A model generated the notes under the pieces. That model saw only the letters and a list, made by a program, of their open reading frames with translations, searched no databases and was not told where the DNA came from. The translations under genes and the position numbers were made by a program. A stretch of 64,000 bases of DNA, taken from contig NZ_VFPN01000001.1 in NCBI RefSeq assembly GCF_006716695.1, positions 434,001 to 498,000 of the forward strand. The letters are read 5' to 3'. Origin of the DNA: Klugiella xanthotipulae (lineage in GTDB: Bacteria > Actinomycetota > Actinomycetes > Actinomycetales > Microbacteriaceae). Shown here in pieces: positions 8,559 to 15,800 of the stretch (its first letter is position 1; each line of letters opens with the position of its first letter).

Positions 8559-8850
8559 TATGGCTCCAAATTTAGGTGTGTGCGTTCTCGGATGTAAAGA
8601 TTTCGTTCTGTTCTGTCAAAATTTCTCGGAGCGTGAACGGGCTTGCCTGTAAACGCACTGACAGGGTCTCGACCCGCGTTTTCAAAGGATGCGCGGAGTG
8701 GTGCTGGTCCTGACGGTTCCATGATTCTCACCTTAGATCCGTCCGGCAGTATGTACTCGGTTCCAGGTGATCTCGTGGCGCTGTTGGGCAGTCCTGCGTT
8801 GATGAAGCCTTTATATCGCGTCAGCCCCCGCAGCAGCGAGCCCCGGTCAA
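8558..8850 (-). pseudogene. Orphan Rhs tip, type B, broken (copy B3)
   Basis: The tail is intact in one frame: GFINAGLPNSATRSPGTEYI, KVRIMEPSGPAPLRASFENA, AFTGKPVHAPRN and a final RERTHLNLEP. Just upstream the frame reads LAAAGADAI then TAA, which matches the Rhs pre-tip AAGADAII. About 130 residues of pre-tip sequence have therefore been lost and a stop separates the parts. An open frame can be drawn to 8932, but it enters the immunity gene at 8881 and is not supported there. Confidence 0.65.
8676..8810 (-). repeat. 135-bp B-tip block, copy 1 of 3
   Basis: Encodes the shared middle of B tips (GLPNSATRSPGTEYILPDGS, then RIMEPSG). The same 135 bp recurs at 9400-9534 with no difference seen by eye, and a 66-bp part at 10585-10650. 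The downstream ends of the three tips differ, so the conserved block again lies upstream of variable sequence. Confidence 0.85.
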
Positions 8851-8880
8851 CGAGGCGAGTTATTGCGTGAGATCTTCGCT

Positions 8881-9285
8881 CTAAGCGGTAATTCCACCCA
8901 CTAGAGTAATTCCAGGAATTCTTATAACCCAAGGATCTAAATCTGTATCGGTATGAATAGCAAGTTCCACTCCGCCAGAAATATAGAATACAGCATCTAC
9001 TAAATTCTCATCAGATGAAACTTCATAAATATCGCGACCAATAAGAAAGGAGAGATCGCTGGCATTGAGTTCTCTTTCATTGATTGATTCAAGCTTGTCA
9101 TTGTATCTGTCTATTTTTATGTTCGGTCCTTTTAGGAGCCAAGGGCATATGAAGTAAAATGACCAATCAGCACCTGCCATCCAAAGTGTCGGGTCGGGAA
9201 CAGAATTTGCCTGACTGATGCGCAGAGGTAAGGCTTTAGTGAGAACTTCTCGTTTAGTCATCGATGAAAATTCTGAGAGAGTCAT
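8881..9285 (-). CDS. Immunity-like protein, family B (copy B2)
   Basis: 134 aa, soluble, the most divergent of the three family-B proteins. It keeps LPLRISQANSVPDPTLWMAG, CPWLLKGPNIKIDRYNDKL, SGGVELAIHTDTDLDPWV and the ending IRIPGITLVGG. The ATG overlaps the TGA of the B2 tip (ATGA), indicating translational coupling. AT-rich compared with the core genes. Proposed antitoxin for the tip at 9282-9794; function is inferred from position and the paired copies. Confidence 0.65.
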   Translation of the reverse strand: MTLSEFSSMTKREVLTKALPLRISQANSVPDPTLWMAGADWSFYFICPWLLKGPNIKIDRYNDKLESINERELNASDLSFLIGRDIYEVSSDENLVDAVFYISGGVELAIHTDTDLDPWVIRIPGITLVGGITA

Positions 9286-9794
9286 AATCCCAATTCTATG
9301 TGAGTCCTTGAACGAATATAATTTCTGGCGGCGGCTCCAGCAACACCTGCAGGTGGGTGTGGAGGTTTGCCTGTAATGGGATCGATGGCGTAACCGTTTG
9401 CGTTTTCAAAGGATGCGCGGAGTGGTGCTGGTCCTGACGGTTCCATGATTCTCACCTTAGATCCGTCCGGCAGTATGTACTCGGTTCCAGGTGATCTCGT
9501 GGCGCTGTTGGGCAGTCCTGCGTTGATGAAGCCTTCTTCTAGCCGTGTGCGGCTGGTAGGGATCGCGACTCCGTTTGAGCCTACGACAAAGTCGGCGCGC
9601 GTGGGTGTTGGTGTGTGGTCCCCGAGTTTCGCGGTCGGGGTAGGCACATCAACCTTACTAAGGGCACCACCAGTGGCAGCCGACACCGCCGCCCCACTGG
9701 CAGCGGTACTGAGGAGCCCTCCAACAGTAAGAGGCTGCCCACTAACCGCATACTGCGCAACACTTTCCAACGCCCCCTCGGCCGCATTCCCCAC
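9282..9794 (-). CDS. Orphan Rhs C-terminal tip, type B (copy B2)
   Basis: 170-aa open frame from GTG; homology to the Rhs pre-tip region extends upstream to 9924. It is the most complete B tip: pre-tip, then FVVGSNGVAIPTSRTRLEEG, GTEYILPDGSKVRIMEPSG, ENANGYAIDPITGKPPHPP and a final IRSRTHIELGL. The RIMEP core, the PxTGKP segment and the terminal TH are also present in A tips, although the rest does not align. No Rhs core and no convincing ribosome site, so it is probably a silent donor cassette. Confidence 0.65.
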   Translation of the reverse strand: MGNAAEGALESVAQYAVSGQPLTVGGLLSTAASGAAVSAATGGALSKVDVPTPTAKLGDHTPTPTRADFVVGSNGVAIPTSRTRLEEGFINAGLPNSATRSPGTEYILPDGSKVRIMEPSGPAPLRASFENANGYAIDPITGKPPHPPAGVAGAAARNYIRSRTHIELGL

Positions 9795-10009
9795 AGCATG
9801 ACGCCCAATCGCGGTGGCCAGGCCACCACCAACAAGCCCAAACGCACCACTAACAGCAACCTGCCCCCAGTTAACCTCACCTGTAGTAGCTTTCTGAATA
9901 ATCGCATCAGCCCCCGCAGCGACATAGCGCTAGGTCACCTTCACGACTAATGACCAGTGTTAGTAAGGGCCAGGCTATTGGGGGTTAAGGTCCGTTATAC
10001 CATGGCTGT
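9624..10009 (-). repeat. Pre-tip block plus 85-bp spacer, copy 2
   Basis: Matches 6784-7169 over its full 386 bp, including the pre-tip/spacer junction at 9924/9925, so a whole segment was duplicated together with a family-B immunity gene next to it. In this copy the spacer is followed directly by immB1, without the IS30-like insertion. Confidence 0.8.
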
Positions 10010-10017
10010 AAGGTCAA

Positions 10018-10464
10018 TTACTGAACTCCAGCTTGAGGTTTCGGCAGGGGATTCCCGTTTTCATCTCGACCCATAGAGCCAACTAGTGTTATATCCGGCA
10101 GACTTAGTACCCACGGGTCAATGTCGGTCTCGGCATATATGGTGAGATCCACCTCTCCGGAAATATGAAAAGTCGGATTTATCATGTCTGGTGTGGATGT
10201 GATTCCGATGATTTCTCGCCCGAGAAGAAATTCCACATCCTTGCTAGTAAGGAGTTCTTCATCCGGAGTAACGATGTTATTATAATTGTACCGATCGAGG
10301 TAGATTCCCGGACCTCGCATAAGCCAGTCGCAAACATAATTAGATGACCATTTTTTTCCACTTAACGTGAGAATTGGATCGGGTTCTATTGCAGCAAAAG
10401 TAATGCGAAGGGGCAGTTCAGACGTTGCGATATCTAACATGCTTTCTTCTTCCCTATAGGTCAT
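10018..10464 (-). CDS. Immunity-like protein, family B (copy B1)
   Basis: 148 aa. Closest relative is the product at 8109-8558: both start with an EESML/DESML segment, share EIIGITSTPDMINP, and end GNPLPKPQAGVQ. Differences cluster in the first 80 residues, the part likely to give specificity. Begins 2 bp after the stop of the truncated B1 tip. No known family recognised. Proposed antitoxin, possibly now without a complete partner. Confidence 0.65.
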   Translation of the reverse strand: MTYREEESMLDIATSELPLRITFAAIEPDPILTLSGKKWSSNYVCDWLMRGPGIYLDRYNYNNIVTPDEELLTSKDVEFLLGREIIGITSTPDMINPTFHISGEVDLTIYAETDIDPWVLSLPDITLVGSMGRDENGNPLPKPQAGVQ

Positions 10465-10466
10465 TT

Positions 10467-10650
10467 CTACGGCTCCAAGTTTATGTGGTTATGGTTTCGG
10501 GTATAAGCCTTTTTATCGTTCGGGTCCAAACCTTTCGGGGCATGAGCGGGCTTACCGGTGAATGCGTCAACAGGTTGTCCGTTTGCGTTTTCAAAGGATG
10601 CGCGGAGTGGTGCTGGTCCTGACGGTTCCATGATTCTCACCTTAGATCCG
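10467..10650 (-). pseudogene. Orphan Rhs tip, type B, 5'-truncated (copy B1)
   Basis: Only the last about 60 residues remain: KVRIMEPSGPAPLRASFENA, QPVDAFTGKPAHAPKG, then YTRNHNHINLEP and TAG. Homology to the other B tips stops abruptly at 10650 within the codons for GSK. The next 79 bp up to the neighbouring immA2 stop show no similarity to anything else in the array. The tail sequence is distinct from B2 and B3, so this is a third B specificity. Confidence 0.65.
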
Positions 10651-10729
10651 TTTAATAAACCTCATACTTGCTCTGAAGTAAAATTCATGATGGACTCCCT
10701 GGTGTGTTCGTGGGGTAGGCGGTCCAGAC

Positions 10730-11134
10730 TCAGTCTGGCTTTGCCATGGCGTTCCAAATGCTCAGTTCTCCACCGGGTGTTGCGATAATTCGCTCAGGCT
10801 CCTTTCCTGTACCAAAATAACTCCAAGCCTCGTACTCAAGTGATGGTGGACAGGTCAAGGTCGAGCCGTTTGAGAACTCTAGATTGAGGGTACTATCAGA
10901 CACATATCCGCGTAAGACTTTGCTCGTGTGAAGCTCAAGAAATTCGACCAGTTGATTTTTCTTACCTGCAGGATCAACAATTTTTTCAATACCGGTTGCG
11001 CCACGCAGCGAAAAGGGGCATTCGATGACAACGGAACTTGAATCGGAAAATATGAGTGTGACTTGATAATCAATCCGAATCTGTATAACTTCAGCTTCCG
11101 AAAGATTTAGATCAATTGAGCTCATTGTGGCCAT
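10730..11134 (-). CDS. Immunity-like protein, family A (copy A2)
   Basis: 134 aa, soluble, more diverged from the other family-A members. It keeps VIECPFSL, the KIVDPAGKKNQL motif, EYEAWSYFG and the ending ATPGGELSIWN, the features that suggest a DUF6188-like fold (recalled, not searched). The start lies 13 bp inside the A2 tip, identical to the A1 and A3 arrangement. Low GC. Proposed antitoxin of the tip at 11122-11805. Confidence 0.7.
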   Translation of the reverse strand: MATMSSIDLNLSEAEVIQIRIDYQVTLIFSDSSSVVIECPFSLRGATGIEKIVDPAGKKNQLVEFLELHTSKVLRGYVSDSTLNLEFSNGSTLTCPPSLEYEAWSYFGTGKEPERIIATPGGELSIWNAMAKPD

Positions 11135-11805
11135 CCTAGATACGTGCCTTGGTGCGTTGTAAGGACATGCGTGTTTGGGTTGTTGCTTGGTTTTCCGGCA
11201 CGGGGGTCGAGATACTGTCCGTTTACATTTGAATAGCGGCTGTACCCATCAGGGTTTTTGGTGTCTGGTTGCATAATGCGAATTTCGTTTTCCTTTCCAT
11301 TTCCGACGGCGAGATGGTTTGGGTGTTGGGCGACGAGCCCTCTCCCGTTGTCTGCTTCTCGGAGCGGCCAACCAGCAGGAATATCATATGTCGTTCCGTT
11401 TGGGGTGACGACAAACGTGTTTCCACTGGACGGAACAACATTAACTGGTGTTGGTGGTTGGTCTCCGAGTTTCGCGGTCGGGGTAGGCACGTCAACCTTA
11501 CTGAGGGCACCACCGGTGGCGGCCGACAGGGCTGCGCCGCTGGCAGCGGTACTGAGGAACCCTTCAACAGTAAGAGGCTGCCCACTAACCGCATACTGCG
11601 CAACACTTTCCAACGCCCCCTCGGCCGCATTCCCCACAGCATGACGCCCAATCGCGGTGGCCAGGCCACCACCAACAAGCCCAAACGCACCACTAACAGC
11701 AACCTGCCCCCAGTTAACCTCACCTGTAGTAGCTTTCTGAATAATCGCATCAGCCCCCGCAGCGACAAGCGCCATACCGATAGGCCCACCAACACCCGTA
11801 GCCAT
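11122..11805 (-). CDS. Orphan Rhs C-terminal tip, type A (copy A2)
   Basis: 227 aa from the first ATG, but homology to the full Rhs protein continues to 11938, starting at EELTGYADSLQG. From there to VAQ at the tip boundary it matches the full rhs gene base for base as far as I can see. The variable end reads NEIRIMQPDTKNPDGYSRYS, YLDPRAGKPSNNPNTHVL and ends YLGWPQ. Upstream it is fused in frame to the end of a broken IS5-type transposase, so the Rhs core is missing. It may be a tip displaced from rhs when the present A1 tip was acquired. Confidence 0.7.
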   Translation of the reverse strand: MATGVGGPIGMALVAAGADAIIQKATTGEVNWGQVAVSGAFGLVGGGLATAIGRHAVGNAAEGALESVAQYAVSGQPLTVEGFLSTAASGAALSAATGGALSKVDVPTPTAKLGDQPPTPVNVVPSSGNTFVVTPNGTTYDIPAGWPLREADNGRGLVAQHPNHLAVGNGKENEIRIMQPDTKNPDGYSRYSNVNGQYLDPRAGKPSNNPNTHVLTTHQGTYLGWPQ

Positions 11806-11938
11806 AAGAACACCACCAGCAACGACCAGAGCACCACCAGCAACATACTCCCAGTTATCCGCGAGCCAGTGCCCAGCAGCCCCCGCAGCCTGCGCAAGAG
11901 GACCTTGAAGACTATCGGCATACCCCGTGAGCTCCTCA
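11330..11938 (-). repeat. 609-bp Rhs pre-tip duplicate, displaced copy
   Basis: Appears identical over 609 bp to 13051-13659 inside the full rhs gene; both intervals have the same length and I found no mismatch on reading through. It ends at the IS5-type fragment on one side and at the variable tip on the other. Such identity between a live and a displaced copy means a recent duplication or gene conversion. Confidence 0.85.
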
Positions 11939-11940
11939 AT

Positions 11941-12344
11941 CGGAGTGCGCCGTTCAACGAGCAGGCGACTGGGAGGTTGAATCCGGTGGTTGAATGTTTC
12001 CCTGAGTAGTTCTCTGGCCGGGTTTTCCAGGACCAGCAGGGCACCAGGGTGCCATCCAGAATGAGTTGCTCGTCAGGGTCAGATCATGCACGGTCGGGGT
12101 ATAGGCCGTGAAGATACCCGCGAGGACGGGAACGTAGCGGGTGATGATGTTCGAGATCGTGACCTGGCAGACACCGTAGGTTTCCGCGATTCCGCCGCAG
12201 GTACGTCAAGACGATCACGATCTTCTGGAACAATCCGAACGCTTGCCGACGCCCGCGCTGACGAGCAGGCATCGGGTCACAGGGCCGCACGAGGACACAG
12301 ATCTGCTGGATACCCTCACGGGTGAATCCTGTTGTAGAGTACAT
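11941..12344 (-). pseudogene. IS5-family (DDE_Tnp_4-like) transposase, truncated and frameshifted
   Basis: Starts MYSTTGFTREGIQQICVLV, then RGRRQAFGLFQKIVIVLTYL and RRNR. After a frame change it reads ETYGVCQVTISNIITRYVPV, a typical helix-turn-helix, and then in another frame PCWSWKTRPENYSGKHSTTG and FNLPVACSLNGAL, the start of the DDE core. At least one frameshift, and truncated before the catalytic acidic residues are complete. The last frame continues into the Rhs pre-tip. Confidence 0.75.
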
Positions 12345-12349
12345 GAGAC

Positions 12350-12403
12350 GGTTTGTTTCTATTGAATTAGGTGTTTTAACTCAATTCTCTCACGAAACAA
12401 ACC
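12350..12403. repeat. Inverted repeat in IS5-type leader
   Basis: GGTTTGTTTC at 12350-12359 and GAAACAAACC at 12394-12403 form a perfect 10-bp inverted repeat around an AT-rich 34-base loop. It lies just upstream of the broken transposase start and may be part of the element's end or its promoter control. Confidence 0.5.
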
Positions 12404-12441
12404 ATCACTCATTTAGTAGGACCCCCCCATTTTTATGAACC

Positions 12442-12867
12442 TCATGGATGTTTAGTGTCTGTAAGTTTTTGTGATGGACTTGGCCCCCAAATTGCCAAAT
12501 CTTTTCCAGGTAATGCAATGACTAGAGCCCCCTCAGGCCCATTGAGGCTGAGCTTCCAAGATTCATAGTCCGGATCCGAGTAAGTGCGTATTTTCATTCC
12601 ATTAGACGCTGTTAAGAGAATTCCTTGATGGTTTATCATGATTTCCTGAATTGATTCGTTTACAAACTCAAGAACGGGGAGGAGATCGGTTTTAGGGCCT
12701 TCCGGATCAATGGTTAGTGCCGAACGGTCTTTTAGTCGTATCTCGAATGGACAAGATAGGGCCAAGGAGCCATGATCAAGAAATACGAGAGTTACTCGAA
12801 AATCGACTTCTATCTTGCTAATCAAAACCCCAGTGAGGGAACGTTGTATATCGGCTAGTTTGGCCAA
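12442..12867 (-). CDS. Immunity-like protein, family A (copy A1, cognate of full Rhs)
   Basis: 141 aa, soluble. Very similar to the protein at 6065-6463 (GVLISKIEVDFRVTLVF, SLALSCPFEIRL, YESWKLSLNGPEGALVIALP, LAIWG), with a short extra C-terminal tail. It follows the intact rhs gene directly, overlapping it by 13 bp, and is therefore the best candidate for the antitoxin that protects against the current Rhs tip. Co-transcription with rhs is implied by the overlap. Confidence 0.75.
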   Translation of the reverse strand: MAKLADIQRSLTGVLISKIEVDFRVTLVFLDHGSLALSCPFEIRLKDRSALTIDPEGPKTDLLPVLEFVNESIQEIMINHQGILLTASNGMKIRTYSDPDYESWKLSLNGPEGALVIALPGKDLAIWGPSPSQKLTDTKHP

Positions 12868-15800
12868 TTTAGATACTCTCCGATCCTTTCAGCTGGAACG
12901 TGTGTTTCTGCGCGAGTCCCCGGTCCGCCGGTACTCGGGTTGATCGGTTGGTTGCCCGAATTATAGTACACACCGTAACCGTTCGGGTATCTATATGTGG
13001 GTTCCATTATGCGTATTGAGTCCACGTCGTCTAAAGTGCCAGGTCTTTGGGCGACGAGCCCTCTCCCGTTGTCTGCTTCTCGGAGCGGCCAACCAGCAGG
13101 AATATCATATGTCGTTCCGTTTGGGGTGACGACAAACGTGTTTCCACTGGACGGAACAACATTAACTGGTGTTGGTGGTTGGTCTCCGAGTTTCGCGGTC
13201 GGGGTAGGCACGTCAACCTTACTGAGGGCACCACCGGTGGCGGCCGACAGGGCTGCGCCGCTGGCAGCGGTACTGAGGAACCCTTCAACAGTAAGAGGCT
13301 GCCCACTAACCGCATACTGCGCAACACTTTCCAACGCCCCCTCGGCCGCATTCCCCACAGCATGACGCCCAATCGCGGTGGCCAGGCCACCACCAACAAG
13401 CCCAAACGCACCACTAACAGCAACCTGCCCCCAGTTAACCTCACCTGTAGTAGCTTTCTGAATAATCGCATCAGCCCCCGCAGCGACAAGCGCCATACCG
13501 ATAGGCCCACCAACACCCGTAGCCATAAGAACACCACCAGCAACGACCAGAGCACCACCAGCAACATACTCCCAGTTATCCGCGAGCCAGTGCCCAGCAG
13601 CCCCCGCAGCCTGCGCAAGAGGACCTTGAAGACTATCGGCATACCCCGTGAGCTCCTCATCAGTAACCGGCGCGAGCCCCCACGGATCAGTAGCGTGAAG
13701 AGGATCATTACCAGCGTAAGAGTAAGGGTTACCACCCCATGCCGCCCCAACAACGGGCGAGAGCGGATCTACCGACAGGAATCCGCGAGATACCGAGTCA
13801 TAGGCGCGTGCACCCATCCACTCCAATCCAGCAACCACAAGGCCACCATCAACAGCAACCGCAACCCCGCCGGGCATCCCCAACCCACCGGCGGCATCGC
13901 CACCACCGATGCTAGCGAACACCTGCCAGGGGTCATTCGCATCCGTTACACGAGCAGACCGCCAACCAGCGGGTGCCCATTCGTTTCCGATACCGATAAT
14001 TCCGGCCGGGCCAGTGAATACAGTAGTGGTATCCACCCGCAGAAGAGAAGGAACGCCAGACGCGGCGTCCCAATCGAGCGTTGAGCCACCCACCTCCGAG
14101 AGCTCACCCAGGGCATTCACCCAAAGTTCAGTTTCACGAGTCCCATCCAGACCACACTCCAAAACACCCGAGAGCCAGCCGCGCCCATCCCACTGGTAGT
14201 CTGTGCGGCTCTCACCGGTGACCGAGCTGACGCGGCGGCCCTGTCCGTCGTACTCGTACCGGGTGGTTTCGTCACGCGAGTCCGTGACGGCGAGGAGTTG
14301 ACCGGCAGCGTCATGGCCGAACGAGCGGGTGTGGCCTGCAACCGATTCGGTGTGGAGGCGGCCGGCCTGGTCGTAGGTCCAGGTAGATTCGCTGTTGGCG
14401 GTTGCCGCTCCGACCAACTGACAGGCATCATCGTACGAATACGTGACGGCGGTTGCCGGGTCGCTTATCTGTGTGATGCGGCCCTCGGCATCGCGCATGA
14501 TGCGGGTGACGTCTGCGCCCTCCGCTGTCGTGCGGGTGTGTTGGGCGGGATACCCGTTCTCGTATTCCCATGTGTGCAGCGAGTCACCCGTGCGAGTCTC
14601 GGTGAGGCGGCCCATTTTGTCGTAGTCGAGGCGGGCTTCTCCGAAGGTGCCGTGCACAATCCGGGTGATCCGCCCGGCCGCATCCCGCTGATACTCCACC
14701 CTCGTACCGTCCGGGGCGATCAGCGCGGTCCTGTTGCCGTCGGCATCGTATTCCCACGCTGTCTCGCGCTGTGCCGCGCCGTCATCGGTTGTGCGGCGGA
14801 CGAGGCGATCCAGACGGTTGAAGTGGAGGGTATGCGTGATCCCGGCGTTATCGCGGGTGTGGTCGGTGATTGTCGCGGTGCGGGCTCGGGCATCCCGCAC
14901 GATCTGGGCGGTGAGGTGCCCGTTGACGCGCATCCCGGATTCGAGGCCGGCACCGTTGTATTCCCACTCCGTCGTGTTGCCGTCGGGGTCGGTCTGGGTG
15001 AGCTGCCGGCCGGCCGGATCGTAGGTGGCGGTGGTCACCCGGCCCAGGGGGTCAGTGGACGAGGCAACCTGGTCACCGGCTGTGTACGTGCGACGAGTCT
15101 CACCACCGAGCGGGTCGATGGTCGTCACCAACCGGCCGCGCTCGTCATACTCGTATGTGGTGACGCCGCCCAGGCCGTTGACCGCGGCGATGAGCTGGCC
15201 GGCGGCATCGTACCGGAATTCGCGCTTGCCGTACCGGGTATCCTGCGCCCCCGTCAGGCGACCGGCCTTGTCGTAGCGGTACCGTGACACCCCGATGCCG
15301 GGCGCGCGTTCCAGCGTGACCCGACCCATCCGGTCGTACTCGGTCTCGGCGATCTCACCGGTGGCGGTGGTTCGGGCAATCACCCGGGAATCAGCGTCGT
15401 AGGTGAGGGTCGTGCGAGCACCGGTAGCGTCTATCGCGACGGCGGGGCGACCACACTCGTCATACTCATACCGGGCGGTCATCCCGGCCGGGGTGGTAAC
15501 CTGCACGACGCGGCCCGCGCGGTCGCGCTCGATCTGGGTCAAGCCGCCGTCGGCGTTGAGAATCTCGACGGGTCGGCCGCAGGCGTCATAGACCATGAGG
15601 TCGGCCGAGCCGTCGCTCTGCTCGATGCGGGTCGGACGCCCGAACTCGTCCCGGTGGATGGTGTTCTGCTCGAAGGCCCCCCGGACGGTCTGGATGCCGT
15701 CGGCACGTGACCGGAGGATGTCAGTGCGCACCCCGGTCGGGTCCACTGTCGCGGCAAGATTGCCGGTGACATCATACTCACGCCCCCACACGCCCCCAGC

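Larger units (their letters stand above)
11939..12420 (-). mobile_element. IS5-family element remnant
   Basis: Holds the 5' half of a DDE transposase gene and an upstream AT-rich stretch with a long inverted repeat. The 3' half and the far terminal repeat are missing; in their place the sequence joins the displaced Rhs pre-tip at 11938. The outer right boundary near 12420 is approximate. Confidence 0.6.

Noticed and set aside
8881-8932. N-terminal extension of the B3 tip into the immB2 gene
   Set aside because: The residues from this stretch come from immunity gene sequence in another frame, and an in-frame stop separates the Rhs pre-tip from the tail.
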